Shown piece after piece: positions 1 to 8,589 of a DNA stretch of 64,000 nt. The notes under the pieces are model-generated. The model had not been told where the DNA came from, did not search any database, and was given only the letters and a program-made list of their open reading frames with translations. Position numbers and translations under genes: made by a program. Source of the DNA: Methyloversatilis sp. (GTDB lineage Bacteria > Pseudomonadota > Gammaproteobacteria > Burkholderiales > Rhodocyclaceae); assembly GCA_016791045.1 (NCBI GenBank), contig JAEUNO010000032.1:1-64000 (forward strand), written 5' to 3'. Numbering within the stretch: the first letter of the stretch is position 1; every line of letters begins with the position of its first letter.

Positions 1-777
1 GTCGCGGTAGCGCTTCACGCGCGCCACGTTGCCGGGCATCACGTGTTCCATGAAGGTGTAGGCCTGGTCGTACACCTCGTCGGTGTCGATCAGGATTTCG
101 CCGATGTCGGGCTGGAAGTAGTCGCGGATCGCGCGGATCACGAGACTGCCTTCCTGATAGATCAGGAAGGCGCCGGTCTGCGACTGCGCCGCACCTTCGA
201 TCGCCGTCCACAGCTGCAGCAGGTAGTTCAGGTCCCACTGCAGCTCTTCGGCGTTGCGGCCGATGCCGGCGGTGCGGGCGATCAGGCTCATGCCGGCGGG
301 CACTTCGAGCTGATCCATCGTTTCGCGCAGCTCGGCGCGATCGTCGCCTTCGACCCGGCGCGACACACCGCCGCCACGCGGATTGTTCGGCATCAGCACC
401 AGGTAGCGGCCGGCCAGCGAAATGAAGGTGGTCAGCGCGGCGCCCTTGCTGCCACGTTCATCCTTGTCGATCTGGACGATCAGTTCCTGGCCGACGTGCA
501 GCGCGTCCTGGATGCGGGCGCGGCCCGGCTCCAGATCAGGCTTGAAGTAGACCTTGGAGACTTCCTTGAACGGCAGGAAGCCGTGGCGATCGGCACCGTA
601 GTCGACGAAGCAGGCTTCGAGACTGGGTTCGATCCGGGTGATGACCGCCTTGTATATATTGCTTTTTCGCTGTTCCTTGCTGGATGACTCGATGTCGAGG
701 TCTACAAGTTTCTGTCCATCGACAATCGCAACGCGCAGTTCTTCTGCCTGCGTCGCGTTGAAGAGCATTCGTTTCAT
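1..777 (-). CDS. rne: Ribonuclease E, N-terminal part (runs off the window)
   Basis: Endoribonuclease that starts mRNA decay and processes rRNA and tRNA at the inner membrane. The visible 259 residues begin MKRMLFNATQAEELRVAIVD and continue with the S1 RNA-binding region (KAVITRIEPSLEACFVDYG, then a G-F-L-P-F stretch), which is the start of the RNase E/G catalytic domain. The RNase G start is different, so RNase E is preferred. The ATG at 777 follows GGGAGAAGTT on the minus strand, a good ribosome site. The catalytic Asp residues, zinc link and C-terminal scaffold lie beyond position 1. It is divergent from rluC, the same pairing as in E. coli. Confidence 0.95.
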   Translation of the reverse strand, partial: MKRMLFNATQAEELRVAIVDGQKLVDLDIESSSKEQRKSNIYKAVITRIEPSLEACFVDYGADRHGFLPFKEVSKVYFKPDLEPGRARIQDALHVGQELIVQIDKDERGSKGAALTTFISLAGRYLVLMPNNPRGGGVSRRVEGDDRAELRETMDQLEVPAGMSLIARTAGIGRNAEELQWDLNYLLQLWTAIEGAAQSQTGAFLIYQEGSLVIRAIRDYFQPDIGEILIDTDEVYDQAYTFMEHVMPGNVARVKRYRD

Positions 778-1155
778 CAACTTCTCCCGCGCGCACCGCA
801 CACGGGCAGGACAAACCGCTCGTCAAATGAATAACGTCTATCGTTTCGGCGGCAATCGGGTTCTATCTCGATGAGGACGGGACGGGGACGTGGAGGGGTT
901 TGCCAACTCTCAATGCAGCCGCGGTCTCGCAGCTGCCTGGGGGATTCTGCCTGTACGGTACTCGCGCTACTCAGTACACTCGCTACTTGGGGTGAGCGGG
1001 ATTAACCCGTGATCCGGTTTTCGTCTGTCCAAGAAAGACCGCATGAAGCACTTCACCGAACACATTGTTACCGGCGTCCACCACTTCGGGCTGGATGTGC
1101 TCCGGACTGCGCCTATCTCGCAATCAGACCGAAAACGCATCGCAGTATATTTGAA
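778..1155. other. rne-rluC divergent intergenic region (378 bp)
   Basis: No convincing gene is visible. The segment should hold the promoters and the 5' leader of rne. In E. coli the rne leader is the target of RNase E autoregulation, so a structured leader is expected, but I could not identify a known motif. Two imperfect direct repeats (TACTCGCGCTACT and TACACTCGCTACT) sit near 960-990. A TATATT hexamer at 1146-1151 lies only a few bases before the rluC ATG. Confidence 0.5.
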
Positions 1156-2178
1156 ATGAAGGAGTTGGGTAAAGCTCCGAAAGTAGTGCGGCATGTCGTG
1201 GACATCGAGGAAGCCGGCCAGCGCATCGACAATTTCCTGATCCGCATCTGCAAGGGCGTGCCGAAAAGTCACGTCTATCGCGTGCTGCGTTCGGGCGAAG
1301 TGCGGGTCAACAGCAAGCGGGTCGATCAGACCTACCGCCTGGCGGAAAGTGACGAGGTGCGCATTCCGCCGATGCGGCTGGCCGAGCCGGGTGCGCCCGC
1401 GCCAGTGCCGTCGCGCGATTTCGACATCCTTTACGAAGACGATGCCTTCCTTGCGCTGAACAAGCCGGCAGGCATGGCGGTGCACGGCGGCAGTGGCGTC
1501 AGTTTCGGTGTCATCGAAAGCCTGCGCCGTGCCCGACCTGACGCACGGCTGCTCGAACTGGCGCACCGGCTGGACCGCGAAACGTCCGGCATCCTGCTGA
1601 TCGCCAAGAAGCGGTCGGCGCTCACGGCGCTGCACGATGCGTTCCGCGATGGCGGCATGGAAAAGCACTATTTCGCCCTGGTCAGCGGGCGCTGGATGAA
1701 TCCGCAGCAGCACATCAAGCTCGCGCTGACCAAATACCTGACCGAATCCGGCGAGCGTCGGGTGTCGGTGGACAGCGAAGGCAAGGCGGCGCACTCCATC
1801 GTCCGCCTCGAAGTACGCTGGCCGGGCTACAGCCTGCTCGACGTGCGGATCAAGACCGGCCGTACGCACCAGATACGCGTACACCTGTCGGCGAGTGGCT
1901 TTCCCATCGTCGGCGACGAAAAATACGGTGATTTCGCGCTGAACAAGGCCTTGCGCAAGGAGGGCCTGCCGCGCATGTTCCTGCATGCCCACAGTCTGGC
2001 GCTGAAGCATCCGCTGACCGGGGAGCCGGTGGAACTGGCGGCGCCGCTGCCGGCCGACCTGGCCGGTTTCGTGCGCCGCATCGATCAGCAGCAGACGCGC
2101 GAATTCGAACGGAAAGACCCCGATCCGACTCTACAGACCGACAACGCCGACGGACACCCTCATGCCCGCACAGTTTGA
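1156..2178 (+). CDS. rluC: 23S rRNA pseudouridine synthase C (RluC)
   Basis: Converts specific uridines of 23S rRNA (955, 2504 and 2580 in E. coli) to pseudouridine. An N-terminal S4-like RNA-binding segment (AGQRIDNFLIRICKGVPKSH, then VYRVLRSGEVRVN) precedes the RluA-type catalytic domain. That domain carries the HRLDRETSGILLIAK motif with the catalytic Asp, followed by KTGRTHQIRVHLSASG. The ATG at 1156 is chosen because the RluC-like alignment begins there; no strong ribosome site precedes it. The 3' end overlaps the next gene by 17 bp, which suggests coupling. The divergent pairing with rne supports RluC over RluD. Confidence 0.93.
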   Translation: MKELGKAPKVVRHVVDIEEAGQRIDNFLIRICKGVPKSHVYRVLRSGEVRVNSKRVDQTYRLAESDEVRIPPMRLAEPGAPAPVPSRDFDILYEDDAFLALNKPAGMAVHGGSGVSFGVIESLRRARPDARLLELAHRLDRETSGILLIAKKRSALTALHDAFRDGGMEKHYFALVSGRWMNPQQHIKLALTKYLTESGERRVSVDSEGKAAHSIVRLEVRWPGYSLLDVRIKTGRTHQIRVHLSASGFPIVGDEKYGDFALNKALRKEGLPRMFLHAHSLALKHPLTGEPVELAAPLPADLAGFVRRIDQQQTREFERKDPDPTLQTDNADGHPHARTV

Positions 2179-2818
2179 CCTCATCGTTTTCGACTGGGAC
2201 GGCACGCTGCTCGATTCGGCCGCCGCCATCGTCCATGCCATACAGCGCGCCTGCGAAGATCTCGGGCTGGAGACGCCGGACGAGCGCACCGCGCGTTCCG
2301 TGATCGGCCTCGGCCTGGTCGATGCGCTCGCCCGCGTGGTGCCCGAATTGCCGTCGTCGCGCCACCAGGAACTGGCGGGGCGCTATCGCTACCACTACCT
2401 GTCGCGCGACCATGAACTGACGCTGTTCGATGGCGTACCCGCTCTGCTGGACGATCTGAGCGCACGCGGACACACGCTGGCGGTCGCCACCGGCAAGAGC
2501 CGGGCGGGGCTGGACCGCGCGCTCGGCCACACCGGACTGGGCAGCCGGTTTGCCGCCACGCGCTGTGCCGATGAGTCGGTATCCAAGCCGGCGCCTGACA
2601 TGGTGCTCGAGCTGATGGATGAACTGTCCTTCGATCCGGCGCGCACGCTGGTGATCGGCGACACGACGCACGACCTGCTGATGGCGCGGCACGCCGGTTG
2701 CGAGTCGGTGGCGGTGACCTATGGTGCTCATCCGCTGCACGAACTGCTGGCGGCGCGTCCGAAGGCACATTGTGCGAGCGTCGATGAACTGATGGCGTGG
2801 CTGGCATGTCACGCGTAG
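2162..2818 (+). CDS. HAD-superfamily hydrolase, phosphoglycolate phosphatase-like
   Basis: A 218-residue haloacid-dehalogenase phosphatase. Motif I is FDWDGTLLDS near residue 10, with the nucleophile Asp. Motif II is the Ser/Thr around VATGKSR, motif III the Lys in SKPAPDM, and motif IV GDTTHDLLMA. The cap is helical, as in Gph/YjjG-like enzymes. Phosphoglycolate is the best guess at substrate, but substrate cannot be read from these motifs; pyrophosphate or nucleotide monophosphates are also possible. It overlaps rluC at its start and the Rieske gene at its end, so it is part of a tight operon. Confidence 0.85.
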   Translation: MPAQFDLIVFDWDGTLLDSAAAIVHAIQRACEDLGLETPDERTARSVIGLGLVDALARVVPELPSSRHQELAGRYRYHYLSRDHELTLFDGVPALLDDLSARGHTLAVATGKSRAGLDRALGHTGLGSRFAATRCADESVSKPAPDMVLELMDELSFDPARTLVIGDTTHDLLMARHAGCESVAVTYGAHPLHELLAARPKAHCASVDELMAWLACHA

Positions 2819-3144
2819 CGGTGTGCGAGTCGGCCGAACTGGTCGATGGCGGGCCCGGCGTGCGCTTCGAGGTCGAGCAGCGCGGCAAGTCAGTAGCCGC
2901 ATTCGCGGTCAGATTTCGCGGGCAGGTGCGCGGTTACATCAATCGCTGCGCCCATGTGCCGATAGAGCTTGACTGGAATCACGGCGAGTTCTTCGACGAC
3001 ACAAAGTTATACTTGATGTGTTCCACTCATGGCGCGATCTATGCTCCTGAATCCGGGCACTGCGTCGGCGGACCCTGTCGCGGCAGCCGTCTAGAACCGA
3101 TAACGCTGGAAGAATCTGGCGGAACGGTATGGCGACCCGCGTAA
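2806..3144 (+). CDS. Small Rieske [2Fe-2S] protein
   Basis: A 112-residue stand-alone Rieske domain. Cluster ligands are visible as C48-x-H50 (CAH) and C72-x2-H75 (CSTH), followed by GAIYAPESGHCVGGPC, which supplies the Gly/Pro loop typical of ferredoxin-type Rieske proteins. No signal peptide or oxygenase domain is present, so it is a cytoplasmic electron carrier or assimilatory-type subunit of unknown partner. An upstream GTG at 2797 is in frame, but the ATG at 2806 is preferred. It overlaps the phosphatase gene by 13 bp and precedes the S49 peptidase by 22 bp. Confidence 0.85.
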   Translation: MSRVAVCESAELVDGGPGVRFEVEQRGKSVAAFAVRFRGQVRGYINRCAHVPIELDWNHGEFFDDTKLYLMCSTHGAIYAPESGHCVGGPCRGSRLEPITLEESGGTVWRPA

Positions 3145-3166
3145 ATATTTGTTTTATTGGCTAAAA

Positions 3167-4132
3167 ATGTCCGAACCGGAAAAGCAGCGCGACCCCAGTG
3201 CAGAACCCGTCTGGGAACGAAAACTGATCGAGCGCCTCGCGCTTGAATCGGTGGTCGAGCAGCGGCGCAAGCGTCGCTGGGGAATTTTCTTCAAGCTGGT
3301 CGGCTTCGCCTACCTGGGCGTGCTGCTTTTCGCGCTGGTCGACTGGAGTACCCTTTTCAGTCAGGCGGAACACCGCAAGCACACCGCGCTGGTCGAATTG
3401 AGCGGGGTCATTGCACCCGGGGCCGAAGCCAGCGCCGAGAGTGTGATGGCGTCGCTGCAGTCGGCATTCGAGGACAAGAACACCCAGGGTGTCATCCTGC
3501 GCATCAACAGCCCGGGCGGCAGCCCGGTGCAGAGCGGCATCATCAACGACGAAATGAATCGCCTGCGGGCCATGTACCCGAACGTGCCGCTGTATGCGGT
3601 GGTCGAGGACATCTGCGCCTCCGGCGGCTACTACGTCGCCGTTGCGGCTGACCGTATCTATGTAGACAAGGCAAGCATCGTCGGCTCGATCGGCGTGCTG
3701 ATGGAAGGGTTCGGTTTTACCGGTCTGATGGACAAACTCGGCGTCGAGCGTCGCCTGCTGACCGCGGGCGAAAACAAGGGCTTCCTCGATCCGTTTTCGC
3801 CGCAGGACGAAGGGCATCGCGAACACGCCCGCGAACTGCTCGGCGACGTGCATCAGCAGTTCATCGACGTCGTGCGCAAGGGACGCGGCGATCGGTTGAA
3901 GGAATCGCCGGACATGTTCTCCGGCCTGATGTGGAGCGGTACCCGCAGCATCGAGCTCGGGCTTGCGGATGATCTCGGCAGCGTCGAGTTTGTCGCGCGC
4001 GAGGTCGTCAAGGCGGCAGACATCGTCGATTTCACGCAGCGGCAGAATCTGGCGGAACGTTTCGCCAAGCAGTTCGGCGCCGATGTCGGGGAAAGCGTTG
4101 CGGGCGCGTTCTCGCGCATCGGCCTGCGCTGA
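3167..4132 (+). CDS. sppA: Signal peptide peptidase SppA-type protease (family S49)
   Basis: A membrane-anchored serine protease that degrades cleaved signal peptides. One membrane segment lies at about residues 38-58 (FFKLVGFAYLGVLLFALVDW), followed by a single S49 domain. The Ser/Lys dyad is inferred as S152 in ASGGYYVA and K204 in GENKGFLDPF. The 52-residue spacing equals that of the short B. subtilis enzyme (S147/K199). At 321 residues it is the short single-domain form rather than the E. coli double-domain form. An upstream in-frame TTG at 3149 is less likely than this ATG. The convergent neighbour begins 24 bp downstream. Confidence 0.92.
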   Translation: MSEPEKQRDPSAEPVWERKLIERLALESVVEQRRKRRWGIFFKLVGFAYLGVLLFALVDWSTLFSQAEHRKHTALVELSGVIAPGAEASAESVMASLQSAFEDKNTQGVILRINSPGGSPVQSGIINDEMNRLRAMYPNVPLYAVVEDICASGGYYVAVAADRIYVDKASIVGSIGVLMEGFGFTGLMDKLGVERRLLTAGENKGFLDPFSPQDEGHREHARELLGDVHQQFIDVVRKGRGDRLKESPDMFSGLMWSGTRSIELGLADDLGSVEFVAREVVKAADIVDFTQRQNLAERFAKQFGADVGESVAGAFSRIGLR

Positions 4133-4156
4133 GGTTCGCGGCGACCGGTCAGCGGG

Positions 4157-4885
4157 TCACGCGCCGGCCAGCATCAGGAACAGGGTGGGGCGGCGGTCGA
4201 TGCGCGCCACATCTGCCGTTTTCCACTGCGCCACCGTGAGTGTTCGCACGTATTGATCGGGCGCTGTCAACGCGCTGGCGATGCACAGCAAGGTGTCGCC
4301 GCGGCAATGCGCGCGCAGGGTTTCGAACATTTTCAGGTTGCGGTAGGGCGTTTCGATGAACAGCTGGGTCTGGCGTAGTTGCGCCGACGTCTTTTCGAGG
4401 GCGGTCAGCGCCCGCGCCCGCTCTGCATCATCCACCGGCAGATAGCCGTGGAACGCAAACGACTGGCCGTTCAACCCTGAGGCCATCAGGCCGAGAAGGA
4501 TGGACGACGGGCCGACCAGCGGCACCACTTCGATACCCATGGCGTGTGCGGCGCGTGCCGCCAGTGCGCCCGGGTCGGCGACGCCCGGACAGCCGGCATC
4601 CGAGATGACACCCGCGCTTCGTCCTCCGCGCAGCGGTTCAAGCAGCGCACGCAGCGGAGCGCCGCCGCGCTCGGGTGGCAATTCGACGATGTCCAGTTCG
4701 CGCAGCGGCGTCGGGTGCTCGAGTCGCTTCAAGGTCGCGCGTGCCGATTTGGCGCTTTCGACCAGGAAATAGTCGAGGCGGTGCGCGCACTCGCGCACGG
4801 CCGCAGGTGTATCGGCATGCCACAAGGCGCGGCTGTCGAGTGCGCTGGGCAACATGTAGAGCACACCCTGCGGCGGTGCGCTCAT
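4157..4885 (-). CDS. RsmI-like SAM-dependent methyltransferase (tetrapyrrole methylase family)
   Basis: A 242-residue protein of the tetrapyrrole methylase fold. It keeps the SAM-binding SDAGCPGVADPGA loop (about residues 95-107), VVPLVGPSSILLGLMASGL and the FIETPYRN segment of RsmI. The usual start of RsmI (Y-V-V-x-T-P-I-G-N-L) is replaced by VLYMLPSALDSRALW, and the protein is shorter than typical RsmI (about 280). It therefore looks like the RsmI paralogue found next to maf in betaproteobacteria rather than the 16S C1402 enzyme itself. Its start overlaps the 3' end of maf (GTGCGCTCATG region), implying translational coupling. Confidence 0.8.
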   Translation of the reverse strand: MSAPPQGVLYMLPSALDSRALWHADTPAAVRECAHRLDYFLVESAKSARATLKRLEHPTPLRELDIVELPPERGGAPLRALLEPLRGGRSAGVISDAGCPGVADPGALAARAAHAMGIEVVPLVGPSSILLGLMASGLNGQSFAFHGYLPVDDAERARALTALEKTSAQLRQTQLFIETPYRNLKMFETLRAHCRGDTLLCIASALTAPDQYVRTLTVAQWKTADVARIDRRPTLFLMLAGA

Positions 4886-5472
4886 GGCAGCGGATACCCG
4901 AGGCGGCGCAGCATGCGGCTCAACTCGATCAGCGGGAGGCCGACCAGCGCGGTCGGATCGTCTCCGCTGAGTCTTTCCAGCAGCGCGATGCCGAGGGACT
5001 CGGACTTTGCGGCGCCGGCACAGTCGACCGGGTCATCCAGATCGACATAGCGTTCGATTTCCGTTTTCGACAGCGTCCGGAAAACGACGTCGGTCGGGAC
5101 GACCGCTTCATGCAGCGTCCCATTGCGCGGGTCGATGACGCAGAGCGCAGTGTCGAAGGTCACTTTTGCGCCGCTCAGTTCGAGCAGCTGGGCGATCGCC
5201 GCATCGCGCGTACCGGGCTTGCCGTAGCGACGGGCGCCGCTCCAGGCGACCTGGTCGGAGCCGATGATGCAGCTGTCCGGATGGCGGAGGGCAATCGCCT
5301 GCGCCTTGAGGCGCGCAAGCCGGATCGCCTGCGCACGGGGCGTTTCATCACCGAGGCAGGATTCGTCGATGTCCGGCGAGGCCGTCGTGAAGGGCAGGCG
5401 CAGGCGTTCCAGTAATTCGCGTCGATAGCGCGAGGAGGAACCCAGAACAAGCGGGGGCAGGATGTCGGACAT
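4882..5472 (-). CDS. maf: Maf-family nucleotide pyrophosphatase (YceF-like)
   Basis: Hydrolyses non-canonical or modified nucleoside triphosphates to monophosphates; the YceF group prefers m7GTP. The N-terminus LVLGSSSRYRRELLERL is the diagnostic Maf nucleotide-binding motif, followed by DESCLGDETPRAQAIRLA and SDQVAW with the catalytic Asp. The ATG at 5472 places this motif at residue 8, as in the family; an open frame upstream of it overlaps the divergent promoter region and is discounted. The adjacent yceD-rpmF genes mirror the E. coli yceF-yceD-rpmF neighbourhood, which supports the YceF subtype. Confidence 0.88.
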   Translation of the reverse strand: MSDILPPLVLGSSSRYRRELLERLRLPFTTASPDIDESCLGDETPRAQAIRLARLKAQAIALRHPDSCIIGSDQVAWSGARRYGKPGTRDAAIAQLLELSGAKVTFDTALCVIDPRNGTLHEAVVPTDVVFRTLSKTEIERYVDLDDPVDCAGAAKSESLGIALLERLSGDDPTALVGLPLIELSRMLRRLGYPLP

Positions 5473-5507
5473 GGGTGGGGCGGGTCGGCGCGTTGTTGCG
5501 GAACGCT

Positions 5508-5537
5508 TTGACAGTATTACGTGCCGGATAGTATCAT
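5508..5537 (+). promoter_or_regulatory. Sigma-70 promoter for yceD-rpmF-plsX-fab operon
   Basis: TTGACA at 5508-5513 and TATCAT at 5532-5537 are separated by 18 bp. It faces yceD and lies in the maf/yceD divergent gap. The -35 is a consensus match and the -10 matches five of six. It would give a 5' leader of roughly 150 nt before yceD. Confidence 0.6.
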
Positions 5538-5689
5538 TTTGGGTTTGATTCTTCGCCCGGATGCGCCCTGAGAGCCCGCCAACAGGTGGTTTGTCTCCAA
5601 GCAGGGTGCGGAAAGAGGGTGCGGTAAAGGTACCCGTGACTGGCATGGAAGAAAGCGACCGTCAGCAGGCACCCGGGAAGGGTGGCGGC

Positions 5690-6190
5690 ATGCCCCGGCA
5701 GCTTGACGCAATTCAGTTTGCCCGGACGTCCGGTGTCCTCGATGGCAGTACGGATGTTGCACTGCTTGAACGTGTTGCGCAGGAGTGCTCGGCAGTTCCG
5801 GCGCGGATAGACTGGTCGATTGCCGGGCAGGTTGATGCGGAAGGTGCATGCTGGCTTGAACTGGCGCTTGCCGGATCATTGATGTTGCAATGCCAGCGTT
5901 GCCTCGAAGATGTCGCGGTGGGTGTGCGAAGCCGTTCGCGCTTCCGACTTGTTCCGGCGGGTGAAGAGTGGGGTGATCAGGACCTCGATGACGACAGTTA
6001 CGAGGCGCTGGAGCTGGACGGCTTGCTGGACGTGCGGACGCTGATCGAGGACGAGGTCTTGCTGTCGCTGCCCGCCATCGCGCTGCATGATCAGTGCAGC
6101 CCGCCTGGTGCGGGTGCAGATGCCGATGCCGATGCCTCCAAGCCCTCGCCGTTCGCCGAGTTGGGCAGATTGAAGCAGGGAAAGCAGTAA
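5690..6190 (+). CDS. yceD: YceD / DUF177 protein (23S rRNA accumulation protein)
   Basis: A conserved partner of rpmF, implicated in 23S rRNA accumulation and large-subunit biogenesis. The CxxC pair C68/C71 in [10 protein letters not shown] is the family signature, followed by the acidic stretch and DLLxLR-like region ([18 protein letters not shown]). The ATG at 5690 is preferred because [15 protein letters not shown] matches the usual N-terminus and GGGAAGGG precedes it by a good distance. In-frame starts at 5645 and 5561 would add residues without family similarity. An Ala/Asp run (residues about 143-150) lies in the tail. Confidence 0.85.
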   Translation: MPRQLDAIQFARTSGVLDGSTDVALLERVAQECSAVPARIDWSIAGQVDAEGACWLELALAGSLMLQCQRCLEDVAVGVRSRSRFRLVPAGEEWGDQDLDDDSYEALELDGLLDVRTLIEDEVLLSLPAIALHDQCSPPGAGADADADASKPSPFAELGRLKQGKQ

Positions 6191-6347
6191 AAGTCGTAGG
6201 TGCCGGCGCTCGATGGCGCCGGTGGTGTGCAACAAGCAGGATCGGCGCGCATGCGCACTCCGAACGTTCGGCAGCCGCCGACCGGCCGGGAAAGCAGCGG
6301 CGATCCATCACGTTTTATTCATCCGGTTCGCCGGTAGGAGTGGTTCC

Positions 6348-6527
6348 ATGGCAGTCCAGCAAAACAAGAAGTCCCCGTCGAAGCGCGGCATGCATCGCGC
6401 ACACGATTTCCTGACGGCACCGGCAACGGCAGTCGAATCGACGACCGGCGAGGTGCACCTGCGCCACCACATTTCCCCGAGCGGTTTCTATCGCGGCAAG
6501 AAGGTGCTCAAGACCAAGGGCGAGTGA
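6348..6527 (+). CDS. rpmF: 50S ribosomal protein L32
   Basis: A 59-residue basic ribosomal protein. [20 protein letters not shown] is the classical L32 start and the C-terminal part contains [20 protein letters not shown]. It is the Cys-free form that does not bind zinc. TAGGAG lies 7 bp before the ATG. The 157-bp gap from yceD contains a small hairpin (CCGGCGC at 6203-6209 with GCGCCGG at 6216-6222) that could influence rpmF expression. The L32-plsX-fab linkage is conserved across proteobacteria. Confidence 0.97.
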   Translation: MAVQQNKKSPSKRGMHRAHDFLTAPATAVESTTGEVHLRHHISPSGFYRGKKVLKTKGE

Positions 6528-6603
6528 TCCCCTGTTCCGACTTTCCGGCACACAGCCCGATGTCGGCATGTTTCGGCCATCGTGACTGGACTGGATGCAT
6601 CGC

Positions 6604-7617
6604 ATGAGCTACACCCTCGCCATTGATTGCATGGGCGGGGACCACGGCCCGTCGGTCACCGTGCCGGCGGCCGTTTCCTATATCCGGCGTGATCCCGCCT
6701 GCAGCGTGCTGCTGGTCGGGCTGCAGGACGTTCTGAACGCAGAGTTGAAGCGCCTGGGGGCTGAAAACGAACCCAGGCTTTCCGTCGTGCACGCCACCGA
6801 AGTGATCGGCATGGACGAGCCGCCGGCGCAAGCGATGCGCGGCAAGAAGGATTCGTCGATGCGGGTCGCGATTGACCTGGTCAAGTCCGGACGCGTGCAG
6901 GCCGCCGTCTCCGCCGGCAACACCGGCGCGCTGATGGCGATTGCGAAGTTCGTTCTGAAAACGCTGCCCGGCATAGACCGTCCGGCGATCGCGTCCATTC
7001 TCCCGACGATGAAGGGACATACCTATGTCCTTGATCTGGGTGCCAACGTCGATTGCACGTCCGAGCACCTTTTCCAGTTCGGACTGATGGGCGCCATGCT
7101 GGTGTCGGCACTCGAGTCGCGCGAGCGGCCCAGCGTCGGCCTGCTCAATATTGGCGAAGAGGCCATAAAGGGCAACGATGCGGTCAAGGGCGCGGCCGAG
7201 TTGTTGCGCGCCAGCGATCTGAATTTCTATGGCAACGTGGAAGGCAACGACATCTACAAGGGCACGACGGATGTCGTTGTGTGCGATGGCTTTGTCGGCA
7301 ACGTGGCGTTGAAGACGTCGGAAGGTCTGGCGCAGATGATTGCGACCTTCCTGCGCGAGGAATTCAGTCGTGGACCTTTGCGCAAGCTCATGTATCTGGT
7401 TGCCCGGCCGGTGATCCAGGCTTTCCGCAACCGGGTTGATCATCGTCGTTACAATGGCGCCACGCTGCTCGGACTGCGTGGCGTCGTCGTAAAGAGCCAT
7501 GGATCGAGCGATGCCTACGGATTCGAAGAGGCGGTGGCGCGTGCGGCGGACGCCGTGCGCAATGATCTGATCGCCCGCATTACCCTTTGCATGACACGTA
7601 CCGAGGTGGCTGCATGA
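6604..7617 (+). CDS. plsX: Phosphate acyltransferase PlsX
   Basis: Converts acyl-ACP to acyl-phosphate, the first step of the PlsX/PlsY route to phosphatidic acid. The N-terminus [12 protein letters not shown] is diagnostic, with later [10 protein letters not shown] and [11 protein letters not shown] motifs. The ATG at 6604 gives the family start; an ATG nine bases upstream (6595) is possible. The stop overlaps the fabH start (ATGA), so the two are translationally coupled. This links phospholipid synthesis directly to the fatty-acid cluster downstream. Confidence 0.95.
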   Translation: MSYTLAIDCMGGDHGPSVTVPAAVSYIRRDPACSVLLVGLQDVLNAELKRLGAENEPRLSVVHATEVIGMDEPPAQAMRGKKDSSMRVAIDLVKSGRVQAAVSAGNTGALMAIAKFVLKTLPGIDRPAIASILPTMKGHTYVLDLGANVDCTSEHLFQFGLMGAMLVSALESRERPSVGLLNIGEEAIKGNDAVKGAAELLRASDLNFYGNVEGNDIYKGTTDVVVCDGFVGNVALKTSEGLAQMIATFLREEFSRGPLRKLMYLVARPVIQAFRNRVDHRRYNGATLLGLRGVVVKSHGSSDAYGFEEAVARAADAVRNDLIARITLCMTRTEVAA

Positions 7618-8576
7618 CCTTCTGCCGTATCACCGGCACCGGCTCGTATCTGCCGGGATCGCCGGTGTCCAACGACGATCTCGTTGCGCGTGGCATCGAG
7701 ACGTCGGACGAATGGATTGCCGAACGCACCGGCATCCGGCGCCGCCACTTTGCCGCCGACGACGAAAAATCCAGCGATCTTGCCCTGCATGCCTGTCGCA
7801 AGGCGCTCGAGGCGGCGGGTCGCCCGGCGCAGGACATCGACCTGATCATTGTCGCAACCTCGACGCCGGATCAGGTCTTTCCGAGTACCGCCTGCCTGCT
7901 GCAGAACCGACTCGAGAACCGCACCGCAGTCGCGTTCGATGTCCAGGCCGTCTGCGCAGGATTTGTCTACGCCCTGACCATTGCCGAAAAATTCATCCGC
8001 TCCGGCTCGCACAAGTGCGCACTCGTGGTGGGTGCGGAGGTCTTTTCGCGCATCCTGAACTGGGACGACCGCGGCACCTGCGTGCTCTTCGGCGACGGCG
8101 CCGGCGCCGTCGTGCTCGAGGCCTCGGACGAGCCGGGCATCCTGTCGTCGGTGCTGCACGCGGATGGCCACTACCACGACATCCTGTCGGTACCCGGGAC
8201 GGTGTGCGGCGGCAAGGTGTCGGGAACGCCCCTGCTGCAGATGGACGGGCAGGCAGTGTTCAAGTTCGCGGTACGCGTCCTGGGCGACACGGCAATCGAG
8301 CTGATGGACGCAGCGAAGCTGCCGATGTCCGCCCTCGACTGGCTGGTGCCGCATCAGGCGAATGTGCGCATTCTTCAATCCACCGCCCGCCGGCTCGATC
8401 TGCCGATGGACAAGGTGGTGGTCACCGTAGCCGACCACGGCAACACCTCGGCCGCGTCGGTACCGCTTGCGCTTGATCTGGCGGTGCGCGACGGCCGTAT
8501 CCGGCGCGGGCAGATCGTCATGCTTGAAGGCGTCGGCGGCGGTTTCACGTGGGGCGGCGCGCTGCTTCGCTTCTGA
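7614..8576 (+). CDS. fabH: Beta-ketoacyl-ACP synthase III
   Basis: Condenses acetyl-CoA with malonyl-ACP to start fatty-acid synthesis. The catalytic triad is complete: C114 in [10 protein letters not shown]247 in PHQANVRI and N277 in GNTSAAS. The length of 320 residues fits the family. The start ATG overlaps the plsX stop; fabD starts 14 bp after its stop. Confidence 0.96.
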   Translation: MTFCRITGTGSYLPGSPVSNDDLVARGIETSDEWIAERTGIRRRHFAADDEKSSDLALHACRKALEAAGRPAQDIDLIIVATSTPDQVFPSTACLLQNRLENRTAVAFDVQAVCAGFVYALTIAEKFIRSGSHKCALVVGAEVFSRILNWDDRGTCVLFGDGAGAVVLEASDEPGILSSVLHADGHYHDILSVPGTVCGGKVSGTPLLQMDGQAVFKFAVRVLGDTAIELMDAAKLPMSALDWLVPHQANVRILQSTARRLDLPMDKVVVTVADHGNTSAASVPLALDLAVRDGRIRRGQIVMLEGVGGGFTWGGALLRF

Positions 8577-8589
8577 AGGTCTTTCGAAC

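Noticed and set aside
1146-1158. TATATT as a -10 giving a leaderless rluC mRNA
   Set aside because: No -35 at a suitable distance, and the exact rluC start is not certain; too weak to list as a promoter.
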